A DNA stretch of 64,000 bases from Paraniabella defluvii (GCA_019316985.1 CP079215.1:1116001-1180000); one strand, 5' to 3'; shown: positions 29,695 through 40,201, numbered from the stretch's first letter. Notes: a model not told the origin generated them from the letters alone. Translations and numbers: made by a program.

Positions 29695-32600
29695 TTACAT
29701 ATTCCTCCTATACTGCCCTCCTACTTCATACAGCGCATGGGTAATTTCTCCCAGCGAGCAATACTTAACGCACTCCATAAGTTCTGAAAACAGGTTACCG
29801 TTTTCAAGCGCTACCTGCTTTAAACTTTGTATAGCTGCCGCACTTTTATCCTGGTTTCTTTGTTGGAAAGCCTGCAGGTTTTTAATCTGTAGCTCCTTTT
29901 CTCTGGTTGTGCTTCTTATTACCTCCTGTGGAAGGGTTGTTGGGCTACCCTTCTTGCTCAAAAAGTATTGACCCCTATCAGCGGCAGCTCCCGTTACTTT
30001 TCTGCATTTCGTAGTGCATACTTTCTTCCTGTATTTTATTGCGCTGGTACATTCTTTCCATAGCGCCCAATACACCGCCCCTTTCGCTGATGCGCTTAAA
30101 TTCAGCGAGCACAGCAGCTTCCACCAGGTTGGTCAATTCTTCTATGGCAAAACTCCCCTGTAAAATGTTTTCCGATTTGGCACTGCCTAATTCCCGGTTA
30201 ATAATTAACTGGATGGCCATGGCCCTGCGCACACTTTCTTCGGTAGGTGTGGTGATCGCTTCATCGTAAGCATTGGTGTGTAAAGAATTGCAATTATCAT
30301 AAATGGCATAAAGCGCCTGTAAGGTAGTACGGATATCGTTAAAATCGATCTCCTGTGCATGCAGGCTTCTGCCCGATGTTTGTATATGGTACTTCAGTTT
30401 TTGGGAGCGTTCATTAGCCCCATACTTTTGTTTCATAGCTTTGGCCCATATACGGCGGGCTACGCGACCGATCACACTATATTCCGCGTCCATTCCATTG
30501 CTGAAGAAGAAAGAAAGATTGGGTGCAAAGTCATCAATATGCATACCCCGGCTTAAATAATATTCCACATATGTAAAGCCATTAGCCAAGGTAAAAGCCA
30601 GCTGCGTAATAGGATTGGCGCCGGCCTCCGCGATATGATAACCACTGATGCTTACACTATAAAAGTTCCGTACCTTATTATCGATAAAATATTCCTGCAC
30701 ATCACCCATGAGCTTTAATGCAAACTCGGTAGAAAAAATGCAGGTATTCTGCGCCTGGTCTTCTTTTAAAATATCTGCCTGCACGGTTCCCCGCACCTGC
30801 TGCAAGGTTGATGTCTTTATTTGCTCATAAATATCAGCAGGCAATACTTCATTACCACTTAAGCCCAGCAGCTTCAAACCCAGGCCGTTATTACCTTTTG
30901 GAAGATCGCCGGCATAAACCGGTCGATTATTACTAAACTTCTCCTGCAATCGGCTATTAACTATTGACCATTGACTATTATCTTCTATCCACTTTTCACA
31001 CTGCTGATCGATGGCTGTATTTAAAAAGAAAGCCAGTAATATGGGAGCCGGGCCGTTGATTGTCATAGATACTGATGTAGCAGCATCGCATAAATCAAAG
31101 CCGCTGTATAATTTCTTGGCATCATCTACTGTGGCAATGCTCACCCCGCTGTTGCCCACTTTTCCAAAAATATCAGCGCGATGTGCCGGGTCTTCACCAT
31201 ACAGGGTAACGCTATCAAAGGCAGTACTCAAACGCTTTGCCGGCTGATCGAGGCTTACATAGTGAAAACGTTTATTGGTACGTTCGGGCCCACCCTCTCC
31301 CGCAAACATACGCGTAGGATCTTCGCCTTGCCGCTTCAGCTCAAATACGCCCGCTGTAAACGGGAACCTGCCCGGCAGGTTTTCCTGCAATTGCCATTTT
31401 AGAATATCGCCCCAGTCTTTATACTGTGGCAGGCTGATCTTTTAATTTTTGAACCGCTTAAAGAAACGCTGACCAGGGATTGCCGTATTACTTTGTCCCG
31501 CACTTTATATTCAAAGTAATCCTGGCTATAAGCATCGATTATACCGGGCCATTTGTCCAGTAACGCTTTATTGCCAGGCTCAAAGTTTGCTAACAACTCC
31601 CTCTTTTTGTCTTCAATCATTCCGGACGCCTGTTCCATCAATTGTTGGGCGCCTTCAAGCTGGTATAGCTGCGAAGCAATAGTAGACTGAGCTTTTACCC
31701 ATTGATCGTAACCCTGTATTGCCTCGGCGATTTCCGAGAGATACCGAACCTGCTTCGCGGGAATAATGCGGGTTTTACTGGTAGTATCATTAGTGTGCGG
31801 GTATGCTACCAGGGAAGTGTCCCAGGTAACACCCGTTTTGGTTTTAATGGATTGGAGCAAACGTTCGAATAATTCATTAACACCCGAATCGTTAAACTGC
31901 GCCGCAATAGTACCAATAACAGGGATCTCCTCTTCTTTAGCAGTCCATAACTGGTGATTGCGCCGGTATTGCTTCTTCACATCCTGCAAGGCATCTAATG
32001 CGCCGGGCTTATCAAATTTGTTGATACAGATCCAATCTGCATAGTCCAGCATATTGATCTTCTCTAATTGTGAAGCCGCTCCATATTCCGGCGTCATTAC
32101 ATATAAGCTCAGGTCGCAATAATCTACGATAGAGGCATCGCTTTGTCCTACCCCGCGCTTTCCAGTATAACCAGGTCGAAACCGGCAGCCTTGCAGATGT
32201 TGATAGCCTCCCTCGCGGTTTGGCTTAAAGCCAGGTGATCGTTACGGGTAGCCATCGACCGCATATAAGCACGGGGATGGGAAATTGCGTTCATCCGGAT
32301 ACGGTCACCCAATAAAGCACCGCCCGTTTTTTTCCTGGAAGGGTCAACAGAAATTACAGCAATAGTCCGGTCAGGGAACCGGTGTAAAAACCGGCGCACT
32401 ATTTCATCTGTAACCGATGATTTACCGGCGCCGCCTGTGCCTGTAATGCCTAACACTACCGATTTTGCAGGTTTATTTTCGGATTGCCCCAACGCAAAAT
32501 CAGCAATAACGGGCAAGCCCAGCTCTGCATGCGTGATTGCCCTTGCTATGCGACGGATATCCCTGCTTTCTCCAAGAGGCATTATGTTATTCCAGTTTTC

Positions 32601-33043
32601 GGGCGCCTTAAAATAATCTGATCTTCCTGCGCGACTCAGCAAGTCCCCGATCATACCTTCCAACCCCATTTTCCGGCCATCATCAGGCGAATAAATATGT
32701 TCAATACCATAGTCGTGTAGCTCATTGATCTCGGCAGGTAAAATGGTACCACCGCCACCACCGAATATCCTGACATGCCCGCAACCTGCTTCCTGCAACA
32801 TATCTAACATGTATTTAAAGAATTCGATATGGCCTCCTGGTAGCTGGTAATAGCAATGGCATGCGCATCTTCTTCAATGGCACATTCTACTATTTCATGT
32901 ACGCTCCGGTTATGTCCCAGGTGGATGATCTCCGCGCCTTTACTTTGGAGAATGCGGCGCATAATGTTAATGGCAGCATCATGCCCGTCAAATAAGGAAG
33001 CCGCAGTGACAATGCGTATCGTTGTTGCTTGTGTTTTGTTCAT
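29695..33043 (-). CDS. icmF: Fused acyl-CoA mutase: B12-binding, MeaB-type GTPase and mutase domains (four or more frame breaks)
   Basis: A ~1115-residue protein with the IcmF order. Residues 1-130: cobalamin-binding domain with DGHDAAI (DxHxxx His ligand) and [10 protein letters not shown]. About 190-450: P-loop GTPase chaperone ([24 protein letters not shown]). About 560-1115: (beta/alpha)8 mutase domain ([47 protein letters not shown]). It isomerises isobutyryl-CoA/butyryl-CoA or a related pair; IcmF and methylmalonyl-CoA mutase cannot be separated by specificity here, but the fusion is diagnostic of IcmF. Breaks lie near 32808, 32150, 31440 and 30005. A heptad repeat sits inside the mutase domain. 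Confidence 0.9.
30956..30983. repeat. Heptad-periodic repeat inside the icmF coding region
   Basis: Four 7-mers, ATTAACT, ATTGACC, ATTGACT and ATTATCT, lie in frame within the mutase domain and encode a segment around [10 protein letters not shown]. The length is compatible with the frame. Confidence 0.75.
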
Positions 33044-33294
33044 ATAGCGGGTACTGGTACTAACAAATGTAAAGATTATTGTGTAGTCAAACTACTATAG
33101 AAAATAAGGCGATTCCGGGAATACCGCCCACATAGAGAATGTCTTAAATTTTTAACTTAACCGTGATGACGCGGGGAAAGCAGCAACATTGATACATTGC
33201 ATCTTTTACTTAGGGCCTTCCGTAATAATTTGAAATATTATACACCGGTGAGCAATTACCGCAGAATTATATTCCTTTCTTAACTTCGCCCCGC

Positions 33295-34473
33295 ATGAAT
33301 CAACGGAACTATTTTTACGCCATGTAGCGCAAACATCCACAGCGCCGCTGGCCCTGGAAATTACAAAAGCAGAAGGCACCGTTTTGCGTGATGTAAACGG
33401 TAAAGAGTATATTGATCTTATAGGCGGTATCAGCGTAGCCAACGTGGGCCACCGGCATCCTAAGGTAGTCAATGCAATACACCAGCAGCTGGACAATTAC
33501 ATGCACATTATGGTGTACGGGGAATTTGTGGAAGCCCCGCAGGTGCAATATGCACATTTCCTGGCGCAGCATTTGCCGGAACGTTTGAACTCCGTTTATT
33601 TTACCAACTCCGGCGCCGAAGCGGTAGAAGGCGCCATGAAGCTGGCCAAACGTGCAACCAACCGTACCGGGATCATTGCCTGCGAAAATTCTTACCACGG
33701 ATCAACCCAGGGCGCGTTAAGCATTATTGGCAGCGAATACTGGCGCAATGCCTATCGCCCGCTTTTACCGGGCATCCTGCATTTACAATATAACAGCCAG
33801 GAGCTGATTGACAGCATCAACACTAATACGGCTTGCGTGATACTGGAAACCGTGCAGGCAGAAGCAGGCATTATAGTACCTGGCACCCATTGGCTGCAGG
33901 CTGTAAGAAAAAATGTACAGAAACCGGTGCCCTCTTAATACTGGATGAAATACAGGCAGGCTTTGGCAGAACCGGGAAACTTTGGGGCTTTGAGCATTTT
34001 GACGTAGTACCCGATATGGTGCTGCTGGGAAAAGCATTGGGGGCGGCATGCCTTTAGGAGCCTTTATAGCCGATAAGGAATTGATGATGCAATTGGCAGA
34101 TAATCCGGTGCTGGGTCATATTACCACATTTGGCGGCCACCCGGTTTGTTGTGCTGCAGGATTAGCAGCCATGCATGCGCTGCTCGACGAAGCCATGACA
34201 GACAACGTAACTCAAAAAGGCGACCTGTTTAAATCCCTGCTTCAACACCAACAAATAAAAGCAATACGCCATATAGGTTTATTAATGGCAGTAGAGTTTG
34301 ATAGCTTTGAAACCAATAAAAAAGTAATCGATGCCGTGATTGAAACCGGCGCCTTAACCGACTGGTTTTTGTTTGCGTCGAACTGCCTGCGCATTTGTCC
34401 GCCCTTAACGATCAGTGAAGACGAGATAAGAAAGGCCTGTACCATCATAATAGACGTACTGAACAAAATTTAA
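33295..34473 (+). CDS. Class III (aspartate aminotransferase family) PLP aminotransferase (three frame breaks)
   Basis: A ~393-residue fold-type I, class III PLP enzyme similar to acetylornithine and 4-aminobutyrate aminotransferases. Visible: [71 protein letters not shown] and [15 protein letters not shown] with the PLP-binding Lys. Missing bases: a G near 33310 (restoring [15 protein letters not shown]), an A near 33913, and a G in the GGGGG near 34044. The substrate cannot be read from sequence. A TAACTTCG box (33281-33288), one mismatch from consensus, lies just upstream. Confidence 0.87.
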
Positions 34474-34497
34474 ATATTGACCAACACAAAGAATACA

Positions 34498-35174
34498 ATG
34501 GATACCGCGAACAACGAAAAGAAAAGGGCAGCGCTGGAAGCTGTTAAAGAAATTAAAGACGGGATGATTATAGGACTAGGCACGGGCTCTACCGCTTATT
34601 ATGCCATACATGCTGTAGCTGAGCTGATCAAACAGGGTATGAACCTAAAAACAGTCCCTACTTCCGAGCAAACCAAACAGATGTCTGTTGAACTGGGTAT
34701 CCGATGGTTGACATCAACAGTATTGATTCTTTAGATATTACTATTGATGGTGCTGATGAGTTTACCCAAAACCTCGAATTGATCAAAGGTGGCGGCGGAG
34801 CTCTTTAAGGGAAAAGATTGTTGCATCCATCACTAAAAAACAGATCATCATCACTGACAGCTCTAAAATGGTGCACCAATTAGGTAAATTTAAAGTACCT
34901 ATTGAGGTAATTCCAATGGCCTGCAGCTATGTAATGCGCCAGCTATCAGTCCTTGGTGGCATCGGCCTGGTTCGAAAAAAAAGAAGGCAAAGACTATATC
35001 ACCGACCAGGGTAACCTGATCATTGATGCAGACTTCGGATTGATTGAACACCCCGCAGTATTAGATGAACAACTGAACAAAATTGTAGGTGTAGTAGAAC
35101 ACGGCTTGTTCATTGGACTAGCTCATAAAGTGATTATGATCAAGGACGGAGAGGCCATCACTTTCGCTGTGTAA
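34498..35174 (+). CDS. rpiA: Ribose-5-phosphate isomerase A (three frame breaks)
   Basis: A ~226-residue enzyme interconverting ribose-5-phosphate and ribulose-5-phosphate. Motifs: [16 protein letters not shown] (phosphate loop), [14 protein letters not shown] with catalytic Asp residues, [16 protein letters not shown] with the catalytic Glu, and [27 protein letters not shown]. The ATG at 34498 is preferred to TTG 34477. Indels: a missing C near 34701, a missing T near 34804, and one surplus A in the A-run 34975-34982. Its neighbour upstream is the aminotransferase, probably in the same transcript. Confidence 0.92.
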
Positions 35175-35192
35175 GCCTAAAGAACTCCTAAT

Positions 35193-35236
35193 AAAAAGAG
35201 GCTGTATGGAGCGTGATGCTTTAGTACAGCCTCTTT
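35193..35236. terminator. Bidirectional terminator between rpiA and the small membrane protein
   Basis: A 12-bp near-perfect stem built from AAAGAGGCTGTA and TACAGCCTCTTT, with flanking A and T runs and a ~19-nt loop; it can serve both converging genes. Confidence 0.85.
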
Positions 35237-35258
35237 GCTTTAGCCACCGGCTAATACA

Positions 35259-35462
35259 CTATTGCACAGCTTCACTTTTTATTACAGGCCTTTCGCCATC
35301 CTTATACCAGTCTTCAGCATGCATTTGCCTGCTATAACGTTCATTGCAAAATCTACCGTTGTGGCGCTTTGCAAAATATTGTTCACCGGCAACAGCATAC
35401 AAGCTGCCAAAAGTTACTATAGCCGCTATTAATCCTATTAGTATATGTTGTCTTCTTTTCAT
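35259..35462 (-). CDS. Small membrane-anchored protein, 67 aa
   Basis: An intact protein with one N-terminal membrane segment (ILIGLIAAIVTFGSLYAVAG) and a polar tail (RHNGRFCNERYSRQMHAEDWYKDGE) with a single Cys. No family recognised. It is the last member of a cassette led by an ECF sigma gene, so a regulatory or envelope-stress role is possible. Confidence 0.6.
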   Translation of the reverse strand: MKRRQHILIGLIAAIVTFGSLYAVAGEQYFAKRHNGRFCNERYSRQMHAEDWYKDGERPVIKSEAVQ

Positions 35463-35489
35463 TGTTGATTCATTTAAATTAGATGAAAT

Positions 35490-35774
35490 TTACTGAGCCG
35501 CAGTTGTGTTACGATGTCCTCCGCAACCATACTGAAAGCGCTCTTTAAACTGTGCATATTCTTCATCCGTCATGTTTCTTACCTTATCAGCAAAACGGGT
35601 AAAGCGCTCCTGACGCCTGTTTCCCGGCCCCCAGGACCTGCGCCCGAACAAACGGAATAGCAGCCCTACAATAAGAACAACGGTAACGACCCTTAATACA
35701 AAAAAGGGTATAAAGAATAAAGCAGCTCCGATAAGGACGCCTGCTATAATGGGTTTTAAAATACTTCTATTCAT
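35490..35774 (-). CDS. Small membrane protein with C-terminal NMTDEE...FKE motif, 94 aa
   Basis: An intact protein with two close hydrophobic segments (PIIAGVLIGAALFFIPFF and VLRVVTVVLIVGLLFRLF) and a cytoplasmic or periplasmic tail containing RNMTDEEYAQFKERFQYGCG. That tail motif recurs in the neighbouring gene. Family not recognised. Lies between two other small membrane proteins downstream of an ECF sigma gene. Confidence 0.65.
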   Translation of the reverse strand: MNRSILKPIIAGVLIGAALFFIPFFVLRVVTVVLIVGLLFRLFGRRSWGPGNRRQERFTRFADKVRNMTDEEYAQFKERFQYGCGGHRNTTAAQ

Positions 35775-35856
35775 AAATATGTTTTTATTTGTTTACAGTT
35801 AGAATAACGACTTACACCAGTAAAATACTTTAACCCCGCCGTCATTTCCTGCAAAT

Positions 35857-35883
35857 AAAAATGCGAAGAGAATTCTCTTCGCA
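35857..35883 (-). terminator. Palindromic terminator between the two small membrane-protein genes
   Basis: A perfect 22-bp palindrome, TGCGAAGAG arms around AATT, followed on the minus strand by five T residues. Confidence 0.8.
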
Positions 35884-35905
35884 CCTGCAATTTTTGAGCT
35901 TATTT

Positions 35906-36231
35906 TCAGGAATGCATCCCGCAACGACGCTTCCAGGCCTCTTTAAACTTTTGCCGCTCCTCCTCGCTCATATTGCGGTATTTATCTCTCAGTTCGCCCC
36001 TCGACCCGAATTTTTATGGCCCCGGCCACCGCCAAATCCGCCGAATAATATTTTGCTCAATACCAGTATTCCCATCGCCTGCCAGTAACTCACCGGCTTT
36101 ACAGGAAGTACGTCCGGCAATACCGCATTCCAGAGCAGCATTACAATGGCGCTAAATAAAAAGACAGCCGCTATGCCACAGAGTACCATCAGTATTTTTG
36201 GCGGCCGCCCACATTTTCTTCTCATGCTCAT
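35906..36231 (-). CDS. Small membrane protein sharing the NMSEEE...FKE motif (one frame break)
   Basis: A ~108-residue protein with one long and one shorter hydrophobic stretch (ILMVLCGIAAVFLFSAIVMLLW; YWQAMGILVLSKILFGG), a Gly-rich linker and, after restoring a G near 35998, the tail RDKYRNMSEEERQKFKEAWKRRCG. This matches the tail of the next gene downstream. It begins 8 bp after the sigma stop and is likely its anti-sigma or target. No known domain. Confidence 0.65.
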
Positions 36232-36238
36232 AAATATT

Positions 36239-36790
36239 TTAAAGATTACTTAATTCGTTGTACAAATACTGCAAACGTTTACGCAAATGTTGTACCGCAT
36301 ACCGTTTGCGGCTGATCACCGTTTTAATGCTTTCGCCGCTTTTATCTGCAATTTCCTGGAGGGTCATATCTTCCAGCTCATTCAAAATAAACGCCTCCCG
36401 CTGTGCTACCGGCAATTCTTCCAGGGCGTCAAATAAAGATTCCCAAAAGAGCTCTTTAAAATCTTCGAGTTCTGGGTTATCATTGATGGCCAGAAATATA
36501 TCCTTAAAATACACATCGCCATCTTCACCCTCATACTGGTAATCTTCGATCAGATCCGGTTTCTTTTTGCGGTACCGGTCGGTTATTTTGTTGCGTGCTA
36601 CGGCAAATAACCAGCCGCTTACTTCTTCAATAGTTTGGGTGGCAGAGGTATTCGTAAACTGGTACCATACATCCTGCAAAATATCTTCTGCATCAGCATC
36701 GGTATTTACCTTTCCGCGTATGAAGCCAAAAAGCCGCTTACTGTAATTTCTTACAGTGTCCACAATGTTCTGCTTTTTGTCTTCGGCCAT
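36239..36790 (-). CDS. RNA polymerase ECF sigma factor
   Basis: An intact ~183-residue sigma factor. Region 2: KRLFGFIRGKVNTDADAEDILQDVWYQF and VSGWLFAVARNKITDRYRKK; region 4: LPVAQREAFILNELEDMTLQEIADKSGESIKTVISRKRYAVQHLRKRL. A second in-frame ATG seven codons upstream (36811) is possible; MAEDKK is preferred as the natural start. First gene of a cassette of small membrane proteins. Confidence 0.9.
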   Translation of the reverse strand: MAEDKKQNIVDTVRNYSKRLFGFIRGKVNTDADAEDILQDVWYQFTNTSATQTIEEVSGWLFAVARNKITDRYRKKKPDLIEDYQYEGEDGDVYFKDIFLAINDNPELEDFKELFWESLFDALEELPVAQREAFILNELEDMTLQEIADKSGESIKTVISRKRYAVQHLRKRLQYLYNELSNL

Positions 36791-36874
36791 TATCGCTATT
36801 CCGTCCGCCATTAAAATAGTAAACGGACGATGGAGAAAATTACTTTAAAATTTCTGAATTATGATTTTCCGTTG

Positions 36875-36930
36875 CCTTGACGCGTGTAGACCATCGCATT
36901 GCATTGACGCGTGTCGACACGCGTCAATGG
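36875..36930. repeat. Palindromic intergenic element
   Basis: A 26-bp perfect palindrome (36903-36928) centred on GTCGAC, with ACGCGT in both arms. It is preceded at 36877-36891 by a partial direct copy, TTGACGCGTGTAGAC. It lies between hisS and the sigma gene. Confidence 0.8.
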
Positions 36931-36946
36931 GGCTGGCAAGTACTTT

Positions 36947-38315
36947 TTACCAGTTAAAATGCACCAAATCATCAAAATTCACCTGTTGCTGCGCTCCCGT
37001 TGCCAGGTTCTTCACATTCACCACGCCCTGCTCGAGCTCCTTGCTCCCCAGCACCGCTATAAAAGGAATTACTTTTTTTCCGCATATTTAAACTGCTTAT
37101 CAAATTTGCTGCTCTCATGAAACACTTCGCAGGCAACGCCCTGGCTGCGTAATACCTGGGCAAGCTCCATCGCTTTGGCCACTTCGGCTTCCCTAAATTA
37201 AAAAACAGGAGTTTCGTTCCCGATACCACTTCTTTAGGAAAAAGATCCAGCTCACTCATCACATCATAAATGCGATCTACACCAAAAGAAATGCCTACGC
37301 CGGGAATATTGGGCACGCCAAATAAACCGGTCAGGTCGTCGTAACGGCCGCCGCCGCCAATGCTGCCTATTTGCACACCGTTGGCTTTTACTTCGAAAAT
37401 AGTTCCGGTATAATAGTTCAGGCCACGGGCCAGGGTGAGGTCGATAACGGGTTGGGTGTTGGCAGTTGATCGTTGACTGTACTGCACTATATATTCGAGC
37501 TCTTCAATGCCTTTCAGGCCAGTTTCATTTCCGGCAAAAATGGTTTTTAATTGTTGCAATTTTTCCTCGTTGCTGCCGCCAATATTTAAAAAAGATCCGA
37601 TAGTCGCAATCTGCGTATCATCCAGCCCCTTTCCGATAACTCTTCTTTTACTTTTTCTATACCAATCTTATCCAGCTTGTCAATAGCAACGGTGATGTCG
37701 ATCATTTTTTCAGCACCGCCGCAGATGTCGGCAAGCGCAGCCAAAACCTTGCGGTTATTGATCCGTATCTCTACATCTACCTGTAATTTTTGAAAAACGG
37801 TAGCATATATATTCAGCAGCTCCAGTTCGTTCAGTAAAGACTTGCTTCCTACCACATCCGCATCACACTGGTAAAACTCGCGGTAGCGCCCTTTTGAGGC
37901 CGGTCTGCCCGCCATACCGGTTGCATTTGATAGCGTTTGAATGGCATGGGCAACTGCTGGTGATTCATGGCTACATAACGGGCAAAAGGAATGGTCAAAT
38001 CATAACGTAATGCCCGACTGGTTAAATCCTTACTGTTCTTACCAGCCAACGCCTGCTCAAACCCCATTTTAGCTTTATCTATCTTGTCGCCATTTCGAGG
38101 GTCCCCTAATCCGTTATTTAATATTTTAAAGATCAGCTTATCACCTTCTTCTCCATACTTACCCATTAAAGTTTCCAGGTTTTCCATGGCCGGCGTTTCC
38201 AGCGGCTGAAAACCATATAACTCAAAAACAGTTTTGATAGTACTGAAAATATAATTGCGTTTTCTTACTGTATCCGCTCCAAAATCACGGGTTCCTGTGG
38301 TATTGTTGGTTTCAT
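36947..38315 (-). CDS. hisS: Histidine--tRNA ligase (five or more frame breaks)
   Basis: A ~457-residue class II synthetase charging tRNA-His. Seen after repair: PQGTRDFG at the N-terminus, [19 protein letters not shown] (motif 1/2 region), [32 protein letters not shown] (motif 2), [19 protein letters not shown] (HisA loop), [14 protein letters not shown] (HisB), [15 protein letters not shown] (motif 3), then the anticodon-binding domain. Missing bases lie near 38297 (G), 37892 (G), 37630 (G), 37190 (G) and 37074 (A). A variable loop around [12 protein letters not shown] is encoded by a short 7-bp periodic stretch (37463-37483). Confidence 0.94.
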
Positions 38316-38325
38316 TTTTATTTTA

Positions 38326-38405
38326 GTTCATGGTTCATGGTTCATGGTTCATAGCCGGTTAGATAGTACATCTATCCATGAACTATGATCCATTACCTAT
38401 GAACC
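38326..38405. repeat. Heptad-periodic inverted repeat, GTTCATG type
   Basis: Four tandem 7-mers (GTTCATG three times, then GTTCATA) at 38326-38353 face a degenerate complementary arm at 38376-38405. It fills the gap between hisS and the phosphatase gene. Confidence 0.85.
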
Positions 38406-38860
38406 TATTTATATTTCTCTATTATCACCTCGCAGGCACTATCAATCATATCATATACTTCGTGATAGCCAGGTTCAGGGCCGTACCAGGGATCAGGCAC
38501 ATCCCTGTTTTCGCCGGGATAGATCTCATTCATTAAGAGCTCTACCTTAGACGCGTCGTATTTGCCTTTGGCTATCCATTTTATTTCATCCACCACATCC
38601 CCGGCCATTGCGTAAATCTTATCATATTTATCAAAATCAGCTGCCACAAACCGGCGGGAACATTGACCACTGATATCCAGGCCTCTGGCCTTTGCCACTT
38701 TTTGAGACAGCTGGTGCGGCGCTTCGCCCGTATGATAACCATTGGTGCCGGCACTGTCCACCGTCCAGCTTAAACCTGCCTGGTTTACCCTATGTTGTAA
38801 AATACCCTCAGCCAAAGGACTGCGGCAGATATTTCCCAGACATACCATCAAAATATTCAT
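38405..38860 (-). CDS. Low-molecular-weight protein-tyrosine phosphatase
   Basis: An intact 151-residue cytoplasmic phosphatase. The P-loop CLGNICRSPLAEG (C-x5-R-S) lies at residues 7-19 and the general-acid loop DVPDPWYG near residue 120. It removes phosphate from tyrosines (or arginines in relatives); no kinase partner is next to it. The stop touches the inverted repeat. Confidence 0.92.
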   Translation of the reverse strand: MNILMVCLGNICRSPLAEGILQHRVNQAGLSWTVDSAGTNGYHTGEAPHQLSQKVAKARGLDISGQCSRRFVAADFDKYDKIYAMAGDVVDEIKWIAKGKYDASKVELLMNEIYPGENRDVPDPWYGPEPGYHEVYDMIDSACEVIIEKYK

Positions 38861-38964
38861 CCCTTGTATGTTATTACGTTTAATCTATATAAGTAGCCCG
38901 TTGTCTGCTCTACCACCAATAACCGGGTTCATTTCAAGTGCGCAAAGATAGAAAAATAGACTGT

Positions 38965-38991
38965 AGTCTATCATTCATGGTCTATGGCCTG
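38965..38991. repeat. Short heptad-periodic repeat upstream of rlmN
   Basis: Three 7-mers, GTCTATC, ATTCATG and GTCTATG, precede the rlmN promoter box; a weaker member of the same family. Confidence 0.5.
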
Positions 38992-38998
38992 CCCGTCG

Positions 38999-39006
38999 TA
39001 TCTTTG
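38999..39006 (+). promoter_or_regulatory. -7 promoter box TATCTTTG for rlmN
   Basis: Exact TAnnTTTG match ending 4 nt before the ATG at 39011, predicting a leaderless or nearly leaderless mRNA. It also argues against the longer upstream start at 38984. Confidence 0.6.
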
Positions 39007-39010
39007 CAAA

Positions 39011-40050
39011 ATGGCAGGAAAACAAAACATCAGGCATCTGACGCTCGCAGAGCTTGAGCAGTACTTATTATCTATTGGCGAAAAAAAGTTCAGGGCGAAG
39101 CAGGTGTACGACTGGCTTTGGCTGAAACCCGTGCAGCATTTCGATGCAATGACGAACATTAGCAAGGATTTACGCGAAAAATTAGCCAATAACTTTTCCT
39201 TTCCTTCCATTACTGTCGATACGGTTCAGCATTCGGAAGATGGTACCATTAAATCGAGGTTCAAGACCATTGAAGGCCACCTGACCGAAGGCGTTTTAAT
39301 ACCCACTGAGGAGCGAAAAACAGCTTGTGTCAGCTCCCAGATCGGTTGCAGCCTGAGCTGTAAATTCTGTGCCACAGGTTATATCGACCGGAAACGCAAC
39401 CTGAATTTTGATGAAATTTTTGATGAAGTGGCGCTGATCAACAAGCAATCTTTAGAGGTTTACGATAAAAAGCTTACCAATATTGTTTTTATGGGCATGG
39501 GAGAGCCTTTGCTGAATTATAAGAACGTATTGAAGGCGATTGAAAAGATCACTTCTCCCGAAGGGCTGGGTATGAGCCCGAGACGTATCACGGTTTCCAC
39601 AGCCGGCGTGGCCAAACAAATAAAGCAATTGGGTGACGATAAAGTAAGATTTAAGCTGGCTTTATCCCTGCATGCCCCTACCGACAAGAAGCGGCACGAG
39701 ATCATGCCTATTAATGATAGTAACAATATCAAATCACTGATAGAGGCGCTGAACTATTTTTATAAGCAAACGAAGAACGAAATCACTTTCGAGTATATCC
39801 TCTTTAATAATTTTAATGATTCGATCGAAGATGCGGACGACCTGATCAAGATCTATCGCCAGGTTCCTCGGACCTGATCAACCTGATTGAATATAACCCG
39901 ATTGAGTTTGCCCAGTTCACCAAACCTTCTGAAGAAAAGGTGGAGGCTTTTATGAAGCATCTTGAAAAGAACCGGGTAAATGTGCGCCTGCGCCGTAGCC
40001 GCGGAAAAGATATTGATGCTGCATGTGGGCAGCTGGCTAATAAAGGATAG
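39011..40050 (+). CDS. rlmN: 23S rRNA (adenine(2503)-C(2))-methyltransferase (one frame break)
   Basis: A ~347-residue radical SAM enzyme methylating A2503 of 23S rRNA and A37 of some tRNAs. The [4Fe-4S] site is CSLSCKFCATG (Cx3Cx2C); other family features are RFKTIEGHLTEGVLIPTEERKTACVSSQIGC, VFMGMGEPLLNYKNVLKAI and RRITVSTAGVAKQI. One C is missing near 39866; restored, QVPSDLINLIEYNPIEFAQF leads to the C-terminal VNVRLRRSRGKDIDAACGQL, which carries the catalytic Cys. Confidence 0.94.
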
Positions 40051-40201
40051 AACGGCAAACGCTGGTTGGGTGGTATCAGGGGTACCAAGGGTTTTTGCGA
40101 AAACTTTTTATCGTCAATGCCGGCCTCCTTTGTGCCGGTATTCCTTTGGCTCAATACGGATAGCGCCCAACACGCTTTTTGCAGAATGATATTCTCATTA
40201 C

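Noticed and set aside
29443..29787. Plus-strand frame between the MBL-fold gene and icmF
   Set aside because: No recognisable domain and it runs into the icmF coding strand.
39846..40154. Minus-strand frame opposite the end of rlmN
   Set aside because: No family features; Arg/Pro-rich composition typical of antisense shadow; lies over conserved rlmN codons.
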